A DNA stretch of 64,000 nucleotides from Lutimaribacter pacificus (GCF_900142185.1 NZ_FQZZ01000002.1:62001-126000); one strand, 5' to 3'; shown: positions 42,115 to 52,611, numbered from the stretch's first letter. The notes: a model not told the origin generated them from the sequence alone. Program-made: numbers and translations.

Positions 42115-44694
42115 TCAGGCGCCCCCCACGACATCGACCATTTCGGCGCGCGTCCGGGCCCAGATCGGCGCCAGTTCGGCCAGCCCCTCGCGGAACGGGG
42201 CCTCTTCGCCGGATTTGCCCAGTGCCTCCAGGTCGCCCAGCCGCGAATGCAGGGTTGCCGCGCCCAGCACTGCCGCCGATCCGGCGATCTTGTGCAGCCG
42301 GGGCACCAGATCGCCCATCGGCTGTGCGCTGCAGCCTTCGATCTCTTCCAGCGTGGCGTCGGTTTCGCGGATGAACCGGTCCAGCAACTGCCCGGCCGCG
42401 TCGGCGCCCAGGTCCTGCATCAGCTCGCGCAGGCGCTGGTCGTCCACTGCGCCGGTCTCGGCGGGTTTGCGCGGTTCTGGATCGGTCAGCGCCAGCGGCG
42501 ACTCGGGCGGCCTGGTGCCGCAATAGCTGGCCAGTTTCGCCAGCAGGTCGATCCGTTCGATCGGCTTGCCGACCGTATCGTTCATTCCCGCCGCGCCGAA
42601 CGCCCGGATTTCATCGGGCAGGGCATGGGCGGTCACGGCCAGGATCGGCGTTTCGGCCGAGGGCCCGTTTCCTGCACGGATCGCGTGCGTCGCCTGAACC
42701 CCATCCATCACCGGCATAGAGATGTCCATCAGGATGATATCGAAGCGGCGCAGCTCGGATATCCTGACGCCTTCCTCGCCGTTCATGGCCTCGGTCACGT
42801 TATGCCCCTCGGCCAGCAGCATGTCGCGCAGCACGACCCGGTTGATCTGGTTGTCCTCGACGATCAGCACGTCCAGCGCCCGGTCGAAACGGGTGCAGGC
42901 CGCCGTGTTCTCGTCGGATTCATGGATTTCGGCCCGTTCCAGCGGCAACCGTATCCAGAAGATGCTGCCCTCGCCCTCGATGCTGTCGACACCGATCTCG
43001 CCGCCCATCGCCTCAGTCAGGCGGCGCGAGATGCCAAGGCCCAGCCCGGTGCCCTCGGCGCGCCGTCCATAGGTGCTGTCGAGCGTTTCGAAATCGCCGA
43101 AGATCCGGCCGATATCCTTTTCCGCGATACCGATCCCGGTATCGACGACGCGGAATTCAAGCGTTTCGGCGCCGTTATGCTCCATCACCTCGCATTCCAG
43201 CGAGACCGAGCCGTTGCGGGTGAACTTGATGGCGTTGCTGATCAGGTTCAGCAGAACCTGGCGCAGCCGGACCGGATCGCCGGTCATCGCCGGAACCGGA
43301 TCGGACAACCATTCATAGTTCAGCTCGTTCCGGTTCGCCTCGGCCACGCTGCGCTGCCCTTCGATCATCTCGTGCAGCAACGGCTCGGGCCGGAAGGCGG
43401 TGTTCGCTATCAGAACCTTGCCCGCCTCGAATTTCGAAATTTCCAGCACATCGTTGACATGATGCATCAGCAACTGGCCGGATGCCGACATGTTGTGCAC
43501 ATAGGTTTTCTGCTGCGCATCCAGGCGCGTATCGCGCAGCAGGCTGAGCGTACCCAGCAGCCCGTTCAGCGGCGTGCGCATCTCGTGGCTCATCACGGCG
43601 AGGAACTCGGCCTTGGCGCGCTCGCCGGCAAGCGCCTTGTCGCGCGCCTCGACCAGCGATGCCTCGGCCTCGCGCCGGTCGGTGATGTCGCGCACGAAGG
43701 CCACGAAAACCGGCCCGTCGCGGTCGGCCACGCGGTCGACCGACAGCTCCACCGGGAACAGCGTACCGGATTTGCGCCGCGCCTCCATCTCCAGCCGGCC
43801 GGCGCCGACGATCCCGGATTTGCCGGTATCGGCATAAGCGTGAAGCTCGCGGTAGAAGGCGGGCTTGCGGTGGTCGGGCACCACCAGGTCGGCAATCGCA
43901 GCGCCCAGCGCCTCGTCCGCGCCATAGCCGAACATGTTTTCCGCCGCGCCGTTGAAGGCCGAGATGCGGCCCAGGCTGTCGAACACAAGCACAGCGTCCA
44001 GCGAGGTTTCGAATATCCGCTGCAGGCGGGTGGCGGTATCGCGCTGCTGTGCGGCCTGTTCCTGCGCCCGGCGCGACAACCGCATCAGCACCATGGCAAA
44101 GATCGACAGGATCAGCACCAGGCTGACCGCGGTCGCCGCCATACGATAGAGCGTGGCGGCCATCGCCTCGCGCTCGAAGGCGGCGCGTTGCGAAAACACC
44201 TCGTGCGCGTTGTTCGACAGCTCCGACATCACCGGCAAGAGGGACCGCGCCTGCGCCGAGATTGCCGGCAGCCCGGCGGCCAGTTCGGCATCGCTCCGCG
44301 CGGCACTGTCGGCCAGTTCGTCGGAAAATGCAGAAAGCTGTTCCATCGCCGGGCCGAAACGCGCGTCTTCCTGCAGCATCCGGTCCGCGATCTCCGACTC
44401 CAGCGCGGTCAGCCCGTCGCGGAACCCGGCCATTCGCGCCCGCAAATCATCGGCCGATGTGGCAGGCATGCCCGAAGCGTCGGCCAGCACCGTCAGGTCA
44501 AGCTCGGCCCGTGATGCATTCCACAGCGCGTCCGTCTCGCCGACCTGGGTGTCCAGCATTTCCAGCCGGCGGTCCACATCCATCGACAACCCGATCGCCG
44601 CGATGATGGCAAAGGCCAGCCCCACGACCACCGCAAGGTGCTTGGTGCGCTGCCTGTTTTCGGTGGGCTCCAACTCGATCTGTTTTTTGAACAT
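42115..44694 (-). CDS. Hybrid sensor histidine kinase with PAS, receiver and Hpt domains
   Basis: 859 residues from the ATG at 44694 (MFKKQIELEPTENRQ); an upstream in-frame ATG at 44793 adds 33 residues that do not look like protein. Order: membrane span about 19-38, helical sensor region, span about 182-206, PAS (IFETSLDAVLVFDSLGRISAFNGAAENMFGYG), HisKA with FLAVMSHEMRTPLNG near 365, HATPase, receiver (LMDISMPVMDGV, aspartate near 655), and a C-terminal Hpt with HKIAGSAAVLGA near 800. It is divergent from a LuxR-type regulator that is the probable final target of its phosphorelay. Confidence 0.9.
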   Translation of the reverse strand: MFKKQIELEPTENRQRTKHLAVVVGLAFAIIAAIGLSMDVDRRLEMLDTQVGETDALWNASRAELDLTVLADASGMPATSADDLRARMAGFRDGLTALESEIADRMLQEDARFGPAMEQLSAFSDELADSAARSDAELAAGLPAISAQARSLLPVMSELSNNAHEVFSQRAAFEREAMAATLYRMAATAVSLVLILSIFAMVLMRLSRRAQEQAAQQRDTATRLQRIFETSLDAVLVFDSLGRISAFNGAAENMFGYGADEALGAAIADLVVPDHRKPAFYRELHAYADTGKSGIVGAGRLEMEARRKSGTLFPVELSVDRVADRDGPVFVAFVRDITDRREAEASLVEARDKALAGERAKAEFLAVMSHEMRTPLNGLLGTLSLLRDTRLDAQQKTYVHNMSASGQLLMHHVNDVLEISKFEAGKVLIANTAFRPEPLLHEMIEGQRSVAEANRNELNYEWLSDPVPAMTGDPVRLRQVLLNLISNAIKFTRNGSVSLECEVMEHNGAETLEFRVVDTGIGIAEKDIGRIFGDFETLDSTYGRRAEGTGLGLGISRRLTEAMGGEIGVDSIEGEGSIFWIRLPLERAEIHESDENTAACTRFDRALDVLIVEDNQINRVVLRDMLLAEGHNVTEAMNGEEGVRISELRRFDIILMDISMPVMDGVQATHAIRAGNGPSAETPILAVTAHALPDEIRAFGAAGMNDTVGKPIERIDLLAKLASYCGTRPPESPLALTDPEPRKPAETGAVDDQRLRELMQDLGADAAGQLLDRFIRETDATLEEIEGCSAQPMGDLVPRLHKIAGSAAVLGAATLHSRLGDLEALGKSGEEAPFREGLAELAPIWARTRAEMVDVVGGA

Positions 44695-45144
44695 CGTCTT
44701 GCCTGTGCGCTGCCTCATGTGGGAATCCGCGGTTCCGAGCGGCCGCATCTGGTCTGCCGTCCGGCGCGGTTCCCTGTGCCCCGACGCCGCCACATCCTGC
44801 CGGAGGGAACGGCAGGATGCGCGGGCGATCGGTTTTCATCCGGGCGACACGCGTTATCTTCGGCTGGCGCACCTTCCTGCGGATCGTGACTTTCAGGCTA
44901 CCCGCCCCGGCCCCGTTCTCCGAGTGTGGCATCGGGCTAGATGCGTATCCGAACGGATAGGCGTGATCTTGCTTTCGGACAGGGTTCGAAAAAAACGCAA
45001 ATATCTGCCACAACTTTGCCATCACCGCTGGGCAACATGCAGCGTGACGGGGTCCGCGCCGGACGGGCCGACGAGCAGGAAAAAGAAGCAATTTACTGAC
45101 AATGGCGGAATGCACGGCCAAGGCCCCGCCAGAGGACGGACAGG
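44695..45144. other. Divergent control region between the hybrid kinase and the LuxR regulator
   Basis: 450 bp without a convincing gene. It holds a 10-bp perfect inverted repeat CATCCTGCCG/CGGCAGGATG at 44793-44819. Promoters for both genes must lie here. Confidence 0.5.
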
Positions 45145-45759
45145 ATGAAGATTCTCATCGCGGACGATCACGATCTCTTGCGGGACACGCTGGTCATGTT
45201 CCTGGAATCGCAGGGCGATATCGAAACGATCTGTGCCCGTGACCTTGGCGAGGCGCAGGACATCCTGAAAAAGGACGATCGTTTCGACCTCGTACTGCTG
45301 GATTTCAACATGCCGGGCATGAACGGGCTTGCCGGCATGGAAGCGGTGATGAGGGCCTATCCCCATATCAGCGTGGCGCTCATGTCGGGCGTGGCGACCA
45401 AACCCATCGCCGAAAAGGCGCTGGCCGCGGGGGCCGCGGGTTTCCTGCCCAAGACGCTGTCGGCCAAGTCGCTGATCAACGCGGTCAAGTTCATGGCGAT
45501 GGGCGAACAATACGCGCCGCTCGATTTCATGACCGCAGAGGAAGAGACCCCGCAGAACGAGATGGCCGAGAAACTGTCGCGCCGCGAGCTTCAGGTGCTC
45601 GAGGGCCTGACGCAGGGCAAATCCAACAAGGAAATCGCCCGCGATCTGGATGTGCAGGAACCCACGGTCAAGCTGCACATGAAGACGCTCTATCGCAAGA
45701 TCGGCGCCTCGAACCGCACGCAGGCCGCGCTTCTGGCGCGTGACGCCGGACTGTTCTGA
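45145..45759 (+). CDS. NarL/LuxR-family response regulator
   Basis: 204 residues. Receiver domain with acidic pocket ADDHD near 6 and phospho-acceptor aspartate in VLLDFNMPGMNG near 53; C-terminal HTH LSRRELQVLEGLTQGKSNKEIARDLDVQEPTVKLHMKTLYRKI. It faces away from the hybrid kinase and is probably its partner. GAACGGACAGG precedes the ATG. Confidence 0.9.
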   Translation: MKILIADDHDLLRDTLVMFLESQGDIETICARDLGEAQDILKKDDRFDLVLLDFNMPGMNGLAGMEAVMRAYPHISVALMSGVATKPIAEKALAAGAAGFLPKTLSAKSLINAVKFMAMGEQYAPLDFMTAEEETPQNEMAEKLSRRELQVLEGLTQGKSNKEIARDLDVQEPTVKLHMKTLYRKIGASNRTQAALLARDAGLF

Positions 45760-45762
45760 TCC

Positions 45763-46272
45763 TTATTCGGCGGCGTCGCGCCTGGGCAGCACCCAGTCGG
45801 GGCGCGGGAAGTGGCAGGTGTAGCCGTTGGGAAACCGTTGCAGGTAATCCTGATGCTCCGGCTCGGCCTCCCAGAAATCGCCGGCCGGCTCCACCTCGGT
45901 CACCACCTTGCCGGGCCATAGGCCGCTGGCCTCGACATCGCGGATGGTGTCCAGCGCAACCTGCCTTTGCCCATCGTCCACGAAATAGATGGCCGAACGA
46001 TAGCTCATTCCCAGATCGTTGCCCTGGCGGTTCATCGTCGTCGGGTCGTGGATCTGGAAGAAATACTCCAGCAGCCGGCGATAGCTGATCGCGTCGGGGT
46101 CAAAGACGATCTCGATCCCCTCGGCATGGGTGCCGTGGTTGCGATAGGTGGCGTTCGGCACATCCCCGCCGGTATATCCCACGCGGGTGCGCAACACTCC
46201 GGGCAGCTTGCGGATCAGATCCTGCATCCCCCAGAAACATCCCCCCGCCAGAACGGCGCGTTCTTCAGTCAT
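45763..46272 (-). CDS. msrA: Peptide methionine-(S)-S-oxide reductase
   Basis: 169 residues with the active-site [11 protein letters not shown] at the start, then RVGYTGG, and [27 protein letters not shown]. It reduces the S-epimer of oxidised methionine. The start overlaps the msrB stop (ATGA), so the pair is translationally coupled and covers both epimers. Confidence 0.94.
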   Translation of the reverse strand: MTEERAVLAGGCFWGMQDLIRKLPGVLRTRVGYTGGDVPNATYRNHGTHAEGIEIVFDPDAISYRRLLEYFFQIHDPTTMNRQGNDLGMSYRSAIYFVDDGQRQVALDTIRDVEASGLWPGKVVTEVEPAGDFWEAEPEHQDYLQRFPNGYTCHFPRPDWVLPRRDAAE

Positions 46273-46718
46273 CCGATATCCTCCACCTGGTCAACATACT
46301 CGCCATAGCCCTCGGCCTCCATATCGTCACGATGGATGAACCGCAGGCTGGCCGAGTTGATGCAATAGCGCAGCCCGCCGCGATCCGGCGGGCCATCGGG
46401 AAACACGTGGCCCAGGTGGCTGTCGCCGTGGCGTGACCGCACCTCGGTGCGCACCATGCCGTGACTGCTGTCCGTCAGTTCCACGATATTGTCCGTCTCG
46501 ATCGGCTTGACGAAACTGGGCCAGCCGCAGCCCGACTCGTATTTGGCGGACGAGGCGAAAAGCGGCTCGCCCGACACGATGTCGACATAGATACCCGGTG
46601 CCTTGTTGCCCAGGTACTTGCCCGTGCCCGGCCGTTCCGTGCCGCTTTCCTGCGTCACCCGGAATTCCTCGGGCGACAGCGCCGCGATGGCGTCAGGCGA
46701 TTTATGGTACTTGGTCAT
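46269..46718 (-). CDS. msrB: Peptide methionine-(R)-S-oxide reductase
   Basis: 149 residues from the ATG at 46718, which has GGAGGGC upstream. The active-site cysteine is in [12 protein letters not shown] near 118, with GCGWPSF and [10 protein letters not shown]. The two CxxC zinc knuckles of many MsrB proteins are absent, marking it as the zinc-free form; the cysteine in GCGWPS may be the resolving residue. It is upstream of msrA in the same operon. Confidence 0.93.
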   Translation of the reverse strand: MTKYHKSPDAIAALSPEEFRVTQESGTERPGTGKYLGNKAPGIYVDIVSGEPLFASSAKYESGCGWPSFVKPIETDNIVELTDSSHGMVRTEVRSRHGDSHLGHVFPDGPPDRGGLRYCINSASLRFIHRDDMEAEGYGEYVDQVEDIG

Positions 46719-46805
46719 TCCGGCCCTCCGACTCCTTGTCACTGTGCAATAGATGGTGCGCGCACGCGGATTTCAAACCCATTCGGCAGGGCACTGACGC
46801 AGGTT

Positions 46806-47321
46806 TTACCGGCTGCCGCGATGGATGAACTCCGGCGGCCGCACCCTGATCGCCCACTCCAGTTGCGCGTCGGTTTCCACCGCGCACGGGCGCACATGGC
46901 GCAACCGCTCCAGCGCAAGCGCCGGTGCCTCGCCCGCCTCGATCATCAGCCGCAGGGCGATCATGCCCGACCGCCCGCAGCCGCCCATGCAATGCACCAG
47001 CACGCGCCCGCCCCCGCGCAGGGCCGACAGGGCGATCCGGCTGGTCTTGTCCCATTTCCGCGTCGTCGCGGCGTCGGGCACGCCGAGATCCGCCACCGGC
47101 AGATGCACCCAGCGGCTGCCCCGGTCCTGCATGTCCTGGCCCAGCGTTTCCGCCCCTTCGGCCACCAGTTCGGCCTGCGTTGCCAGCGTGACGACCAGCG
47201 ACGGCCGCCATTCGCGCAGATGCTCGATATCCTCGGCATAGCTGCCGCCACGGCCGGGCAGGGGGCATATCGCCAGTATCCCGCCGGCAACCGGCAAAGC
47301 GTGGATCACCATCTGGCTCAT
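46806..47321 (-). CDS. Dual-specificity/tyrosine phosphatase-like protein
   Basis: 171 residues. The P-loop HCMGGCGRSGMIALRLM near 112-125 has the C-x5-R signature of cysteine phosphatases (CMGGCGR), and a general-acid aspartate candidate lies in LPVADLGVPD. The overall form resembles bacterial CDKN3-like phosphatases. The substrate is unknown. It starts 3 bp after the zinc-peptidase stop. Confidence 0.78.
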   Translation of the reverse strand: MSQMVIHALPVAGGILAICPLPGRGGSYAEDIEHLREWRPSLVVTLATQAELVAEGAETLGQDMQDRGSRWVHLPVADLGVPDAATTRKWDKTSRIALSALRGGGRVLVHCMGGCGRSGMIALRLMIEAGEAPALALERLRHVRPCAVETDAQLEWAIRVRPPEFIHRGSR

Positions 47322-47324
47322 GGC

Positions 47325-48164
47325 TCAGAGCCTTTCCACACCGAACGTATCGCATTGCCGGATATCGCCGGTTTCATAGCCTTGGGCGAACCAGCGCGCG
47401 CGCTGCGCACTGGTGCCGTGGGTAAAGGTATGTGGCTGCGGCACGCGGCCCGCGCGTTTCTGCAACAGGTCGTCGCCGATCATCCGCGCGGCGTTCAGCG
47501 CCTCTTCGATGTCGCCGGGTTCCAGCAAACCATCGACCGCGCGTGCCCAGACGCCCGACAGGCAATCGGCCTGCAACTCCAGCCGCACGGTCAGCGCGTT
47601 GGCCTGCGTTTCGCCGACGGCCTGCCGCCGCTGGTTCACCTGGCCGAGGATTCCCAGCTCGTTCTGGACATGGTGGGCCACCTCATGCGCGATCACATAG
47701 GCCGCCGCGAAATCGCCGCGTGCGCCCAGGCGCTGCGACAGCGTGGCGAAGAACTCGGTATCCAGATACGCCTTGCGGTCGGCCGGGCAATAGAACGGGC
47801 CGGTCGCGCCGCTGGCGCTGCCGCAGGGCGATTGCGTGACGCCGGAATACAGCACCAGAACCGGAGGTGTATACTCGCGCCCCAGCTGCGCGGGAAACAC
47901 CTGGCCCCAGACCTGCTCGGTCGTCGCCAGAACGCGGGACGAGAACTCGGCCGCGCGCTCCTCCCCGGCGGTCAGTTCGCGCGGGGCGGATTGCGTCATC
48001 GGTGCCTGCCCCTGCAAAAGCGGCGTCACGTCGATCCCGGCGAAATACCCCAGCGCAAGGATCACCAGCAGGCCGACGCCCCCGATGCCGCCCGCGCGCG
48101 CCGCACCGCCCGCCCGGCGGCGATCCTCGATGTTGCGGCTGCCACGCACGCCTTTCAAACGCAT
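47325..48164 (-). CDS. YpfJ-type neutral zinc metallopeptidase
   Basis: 279 residues from the ATG at 48164, where MRLKGVRGSRNIEDRR is the usual start of the family; the frame stays open for 63 codons upstream without resemblance. One membrane span (GIGGVGLLVILALGYFAGID) anchors it. The zinc site is HEVAHHVQNELG near 172. LYSGVTQSPCGSASGATGPFYCPADRKAYLD is highly conserved in YpfJ. Role unknown. Confidence 0.9.
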   Translation of the reverse strand: MRLKGVRGSRNIEDRRRAGGAARAGGIGGVGLLVILALGYFAGIDVTPLLQGQAPMTQSAPRELTAGEERAAEFSSRVLATTEQVWGQVFPAQLGREYTPPVLVLYSGVTQSPCGSASGATGPFYCPADRKAYLDTEFFATLSQRLGARGDFAAAYVIAHEVAHHVQNELGILGQVNQRRQAVGETQANALTVRLELQADCLSGVWARAVDGLLEPGDIEEALNAARMIGDDLLQKRAGRVPQPHTFTHGTSAQRARWFAQGYETGDIRQCDTFGVERL

Positions 48165-48355
48165 CGTATCCCCCCATACAGGCAACGCCGGAAAGGGTGC
48201 CGCGCCCCGCGCCGAAAAGCAAGCTTGATGGCGTGCCCCGCAATCTTCGGGCTTTGTACAGCCGGACAGGTCGCAAGCCCGCGCTTTGAGTGGACCTTGC
48301 CCCGCGCGGCGCTTAGGTTGGCGAAAGCCCCGAATCCGCGACACGGAAGGCACGC

Positions 48356-50128
48356 ATGAGCGAGACAGCCCAAAACCCCTATCAGGTGCTGGCCCGGAAA
48401 TACCGGCCCGAAACCTTTGCCGACCTGGTCGGCCAGGACGCGATGGTGCGCACGCTGAAAAACGCGTTCGAAGCCGACCGTATCGCGCAGGCCTTCATCA
48501 TGACCGGCATTCGCGGCACGGGTAAGACCACGACCGCGCGGATCATCGCCAAGGGCATGAACTGCATCGGCCCCGACGGCAACGGCGGGCCCACCACCGA
48601 TCCCTGCGGCCAGTGCGAACATTGCGTCGCCATCATGGAAGGTCGCCATGTCGACGTGATGGAAATGGACGCCGCCAGCCGCACAGGCGTGGGCGATATC
48701 CGTGAAATCATCGACAGCGTGCATTACCGCGCCGCCTCGGCGCGCTACAAGATCTATATCATCGACGAGGTTCACATGCTGTCGACCAGCGCGTTCAACG
48801 CGCTGCTCAAGACGCTGGAGGAACCCCCGGCGCATGTAAAGTTCATCTTTGCCACCACCGAGATCCGCAAGGTGCCAGTCACCGTGCTGTCGCGCTGCCA
48901 GCGGTTCGACCTGCGCCGGATCGAACCCGAGGTGATGATGGGCCTGCTGCGCCGGATCGCGGGCAGCGAGGGGGCGGAAATCGCCGACGATGCCCTGGCC
49001 CTGATCACCCGCGCGGCCGAAGGATCGGCGCGGGATGCGACCTCGCTGCTGGATCAGGCGATATCCCACGGCGCCGGCGAAACCACCGCCGAGCAGGTGC
49101 GCGCGATGCTGGGCCTGGCCGATCGCGGCCGGGTGATGGACCTGTTCGACATGATCATGAAGGGCGACGCGGCCGGCGCCCTGTCCGAACTTGGCGCGCA
49201 ATATGCCGACGGCGCCGACCCGCTGGCCGTCCTGCGCGACCTGGCCGAGATCACGCACTGGATTTCGGTGGTCAAGATCACGCCCGAGGCGGCCGACGAC
49301 CCCACCGTCAGCCCCGACGAGCGCGCGCGCGGGCAGCAGATGGCCGGCGCGCTGCCGATGCGTGTGCTCAGCCGCACGTGGCAGATGCTGCTCAAGGCGC
49401 TGGAAGAGGTCGCCGCCGCCCCGAATTCGATGATGGCCGCCGAAATGGCGGTGATCCGGCTGACCCATGTCGCCGAACTGCCCAGCCCCGAAGACCTGGT
49501 GCGCAAGCTCAAAGATACCACCCCGCCACCCCCGCCCAGCCCCGGCGGCGGTGCCACCGCCGGTCCGGCCGGCGGCGCCATGGCCGATGCCCGCGGCACC
49601 CCCGCGCCCACCCATCAGGGCGGCGGCGGCCCCCACGCCCGTGGCGGCGGCGGGCCCGTGGCGGCGCTGGCGCAGGATACCGAGCAGGCCCTCGCGCGCT
49701 TTCCCGGCTTTGACCACGTGGTCGAGCTGATCCGCGCCAACCGCGACGTCAAGCTGCTGGTGGATGTCGAAACCTCGCTGCGGCTGGCCAGCTACCGCCC
49801 CGGCCGGATCGAGTTCGTGCCCACCGAGCAGGCCCCGCAGGATCTGGCGCAGCGGCTGGGCAGCGCCCTGCAACGCTGGACCGGCAATCGCTGGGCGGTC
49901 ACGCTGGTGAACGAGGGCGGCGCCGAAACCATCGCCGAAAAACGTGACGCCGCCAATCTGGAACTCAGGAAACAGGCCGAGGCACACCCGCTGGTTCAGG
50001 CGGTTCTGGAGAAGTTTCCCGCCGCGCGCATCACGGCCATCCGCACCCCGCAGGAACAGCAGGCGCAGGCCGAGGCCGACGCGCTGGCCGAGGTCGAGGA
50101 TGAGTGGGACCCGTTCGAAGAGGACTGA
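48356..50128 (+). CDS. dnaX: DNA polymerase III subunits gamma/tau
   Basis: 590 residues. Walker A GIRGTGKTTTARIIAKG near 46; zinc cysteines MNC...PCGQCEHC; DExx box IIDEVHMLSTSAFNALLKTLEEPP near 140; sensor SRCQRFDLRRI. A glycine/proline-rich linker near 390-440 separates the clamp loader from the tau-specific C-terminus. Clamp-loader ATPase of the replisome. It heads dnaX-ybaB-recR. Confidence 0.97.
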   Translation: MSETAQNPYQVLARKYRPETFADLVGQDAMVRTLKNAFEADRIAQAFIMTGIRGTGKTTTARIIAKGMNCIGPDGNGGPTTDPCGQCEHCVAIMEGRHVDVMEMDAASRTGVGDIREIIDSVHYRAASARYKIYIIDEVHMLSTSAFNALLKTLEEPPAHVKFIFATTEIRKVPVTVLSRCQRFDLRRIEPEVMMGLLRRIAGSEGAEIADDALALITRAAEGSARDATSLLDQAISHGAGETTAEQVRAMLGLADRGRVMDLFDMIMKGDAAGALSELGAQYADGADPLAVLRDLAEITHWISVVKITPEAADDPTVSPDERARGQQMAGALPMRVLSRTWQMLLKALEEVAAAPNSMMAAEMAVIRLTHVAELPSPEDLVRKLKDTTPPPPPSPGGGATAGPAGGAMADARGTPAPTHQGGGGPHARGGGGPVAALAQDTEQALARFPGFDHVVELIRANRDVKLLVDVETSLRLASYRPGRIEFVPTEQAPQDLAQRLGSALQRWTGNRWAVTLVNEGGAETIAEKRDAANLELRKQAEAHPLVQAVLEKFPAARITAIRTPQEQQAQAEADALAEVEDEWDPFEED

Positions 50129-50140
50129 GGGCGCATGACA

Positions 50141-50179
50141 CGAAACCGCGCGGTTTTCGCACCCGACCGCGCGGTTTCG
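50141..50179. terminator. Perfect 14-bp inverted repeat after dnaX
   Basis: CGAAACCGCGCGGT and its exact complement around an 11-nt loop, 12 nt past the dnaX stop. There is no long T run, so it may attenuate rather than fully stop transcription into ybaB and recR, or stabilise the dnaX message. Confidence 0.55.
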
Positions 50180-50272
50180 TCACCGCCCCGCCCTTGTCCA
50201 AACCCCTGCGCGCTGCGATATGTGAACCAAGCGCGGCGCGCCCTTCGCGCCGCCCCGAACAGGAGAAATGAG

Positions 50273-50617
50273 ATGCTGAAAGGTTTGGGTGGTCTCGGCG
50301 ACATGGCCGGGATGATGAAGAAGGCGCAGCAGATGCAGACCCGCATGGCCGAGCTGCAAGAGGAAATGGCCAGCATGATGGTCGAGGGCGAGGCCGGCGC
50401 CGGTCTGGTCAAGGCCACCTGCAGCGCCAAGGGTGAGCTGAAGGGGCTGGATATCGACCCGTCGATCTTCAACGGCGACGACAAGGAAGTGGTCGAGGAC
50501 CTGATCCTTGCCGCGATCAAGGACGCGCAGGCCAAGGCCGCCGAACGCGCGCAGCACGAGATGGCACGCCTGACCGAGGATCTGGGCCTGCCCAAGGACA
50601 TGAAACTGCCGTTCTGA
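50273..50617 (+). CDS. ybaB: YbaB/EbfC nucleoid-associated protein
   Basis: 114 residues from the ATG at 50273, with AGGAG upstream. [33 protein letters not shown] and [23 protein letters not shown] are typical. The dimer binds DNA. It sits between dnaX and recR, the conserved bacterial arrangement. Confidence 0.94.
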   Translation: MLKGLGGLGDMAGMMKKAQQMQTRMAELQEEMASMMVEGEAGAGLVKATCSAKGELKGLDIDPSIFNGDDKEVVEDLILAAIKDAQAKAAERAQHEMARLTEDLGLPKDMKLPF

Positions 50618-50696
50618 TCTTCATCGTTCGGCAAATACTCCGGGGAGCGCGAGGGGCCGGCCCCTCGCTCCTGCCGCCGGCCAGGGGCGCACCGCC

Positions 50697-51290
50697 ATGA
50701 ATTCAACCCGCGATATCGAGGCGCTGATCGACGCGATGGCAAAGCTGCCGGGGCTTGGCCCGCGCTCGGCCCGGCGGGCGGTGCTGCACCTGATCCGCAA
50801 GCGCGCGCTGCTGATGCAGCCGCTGGCCGAGCTGATGGGGCAGGTCGCCACCACGGCGCGGGAATGCCTGAATTGCGGCAATGTCGGCACCACAGACATC
50901 TGCGATATCTGCGCCAGCGAAAAGCGTGCCAACGGCCAAATCTGCGTGGTCGAGGATGTGGCCGATCTCTGGGCGATGGAGCGCGGCCATGCCTTCAAGG
51001 GCCGCTATCACGTGCTGGGCGGTACGCTCTCTGCGCTCGACCAGGTCGGGCCCGAGCAGTTGCGCATTCCCCGCCTGATCGACCGGGTGGACAGCGAACG
51101 GGTGACCGAGGTGATCCTGGCGCTGAACGCCACCGTCGACGGACAGACCACCGCGCATTACATCGCCGATCAGCTGGAGGGGCGCGTGACGCTGACCTCG
51201 TTGGCGCAGGGCGTGCCGATCGGGGGCGAGCTGGATTACCTCGACGATGGCACGATTGCCGCCGCGCTGAACGCGCGCAAGGCGATCTGA
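50697..51290 (+). CDS. recR: Recombination protein RecR
   Basis: 197 residues, normal length. N-terminal helix-hairpin-helix ([24 protein letters not shown]), C4 zinc finger [16 protein letters not shown], and the Toprim domain ([16 protein letters not shown]) with [21 protein letters not shown]. It loads RecA at gaps with RecF and RecO. Last gene of dnaX-ybaB-recR. Confidence 0.96.
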   Translation: MNSTRDIEALIDAMAKLPGLGPRSARRAVLHLIRKRALLMQPLAELMGQVATTARECLNCGNVGTTDICDICASEKRANGQICVVEDVADLWAMERGHAFKGRYHVLGGTLSALDQVGPEQLRIPRLIDRVDSERVTEVILALNATVDGQTTAHYIADQLEGRVTLTSLAQGVPIGGELDYLDDGTIAAALNARKAI

Positions 51291-51298
51291 CGGCCGGT

Positions 51299-51898
51299 TC
51301 AGGCCAGCAGCATCCACAGCGCCACCCCCGCCAGCAGTGCGGCGAAGCCAAGGTTCAGCCGCCGCGCCGCCGCCGGCTTGCGGAACTGGCGGGCCAGCAT
51401 GTCGCCCGCGAGCGTCCAGAAGGTAAAGGCCGCCAGGTTGTTGAGGGTAAAGACACTGGTGATCCACAGCGCGTCGGCAATGGCGGGGCGGGTCAGGAAC
51501 TGGCTGAACATCAGCGCGATGATGACATAGGCCTTGGGGTTCAGGACCAGCAGGACGACACCGCCCCAGAAACCGAGGACTCGCGCCTCGGGCCCTTGTG
51601 CCAGATGCCCCGCCATCGCCATCCGCCATGCCAGCCACAGGACATAGGACGCGCCGGCGATCCGCATCGCGCCGGTCAGCGCCGGAAAGGCCGCGATCGC
51701 GCCGCCAAGGCCCAGCCCGATCGCCGCTGTCACGCCCCATGTCGCCAGGTGATAGCCCGCGGTGGCCGGCAGCGTCGCCCGCAGCCCGAACCGCGCGCCG
51801 TTGGCGGCAAAGATCATGTTGCCCGGTCCGGGGCTGTAGGCGAGCGGGAACAGGAAGAGGATCAGCGCAAGGGTCATCGGGGGCCTCCGGTTTTGCAC
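51299..51898 (-). CDS. LysE-family exporter
   Basis: 199 residues, six hydrophobic segments. The family motif near the start is FPLAYSPGPGNMIFAANGARFGLRATLPATAGYHL. Such proteins export amino acids or homoserine lactones; the substrate is unknown. It converges on recR with 8 bp between. Confidence 0.85.
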   Translation of the reverse strand: MQNRRPPMTLALILFLFPLAYSPGPGNMIFAANGARFGLRATLPATAGYHLATWGVTAAIGLGLGGAIAAFPALTGAMRIAGASYVLWLAWRMAMAGHLAQGPEARVLGFWGGVVLLVLNPKAYVIIALMFSQFLTRPAIADALWITSVFTLNNLAAFTFWTLAGDMLARQFRKPAAARRLNLGFAALLAGVALWMLLA

Positions 51899-51997
51899 CG
51901 CTTCTGCCCTGCCGGCGGCGGGCGGGCGACCCGAACCATGCGCATTCGGGAAAAAGCTGCTAGGCTCGCCGCGCGCGACAGTCGAAAAGGGGCCGCC

Positions 51998-52609
51998 ATG
52001 CCCGTATCCCCCCGGTTTGCCGGTATTTTATACCTTGTCATCATCCTGTGCGGCGTCGCCTCCGAGGCGGTGTTCCGCGCGCCGTTCCGGGCCGATCCCG
52101 CGCTGGTGGTAGGCGACGCGCTGGGGCTGCGTATCTCGATGCTGGCCGATCTGGCGATGGCATTGGCCGATGTCGGGCTGGCGGTTCTGTTGCTGGCCCT
52201 GTTGCAGCCTTTCGGGACATGGCTGGCCGTCGCCGCGACGGCGTTCCGGCTGGTGCAGGCGGCCTGCATCGCCGGCGGGCTGGGCTGGATCATGGCAGCG
52301 ATCCTCGACCCGTCCGGCGCCGGTGACTGGCTGTCGCTGCACGGTGTCGCCTACGACGTGTCGCTGGCGTTCTTTGCCGTCAATTGCGTGCTGACCGGCG
52401 TTTTGCTGCAGCGCGCCGGGCTGTGGTGGTTGGGACGGGGCGTCGTGGCCTCGGGTATCGTTTATGCGACGGGAAGCGTTCTGCGCATCGTCGCCCCTGC
52501 GATGGCGGATGGTTTTGCTGTGGCCTATGCGGTGTCGCTGGTGGCGGAAACGGCATTCTGCCTGTGGCTGCTGCTCGGGGCACGCGGGCTGATGCTGCGG
52601 ACGGAATGA
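51998..52609 (+). CDS. DUF4386-type membrane protein
   Basis: 203 residues from the ATG at 51998. It has about six membrane segments, with the family-like start RFAGILYLVIILCGVASEAVFR and LADLAMALADVGLAVLLLALL. Function unknown. It is divergent from lysE and ends at a strong bidirectional terminator. Confidence 0.7.
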   Translation: MPVSPRFAGILYLVIILCGVASEAVFRAPFRADPALVVGDALGLRISMLADLAMALADVGLAVLLLALLQPFGTWLAVAATAFRLVQAACIAGGLGWIMAAILDPSGAGDWLSLHGVAYDVSLAFFAVNCVLTGVLLQRAGLWWLGRGVVASGIVYATGSVLRIVAPAMADGFAVAYAVSLVAETAFCLWLLLGARGLMLRTE

Positions 52610-52611
52610 GA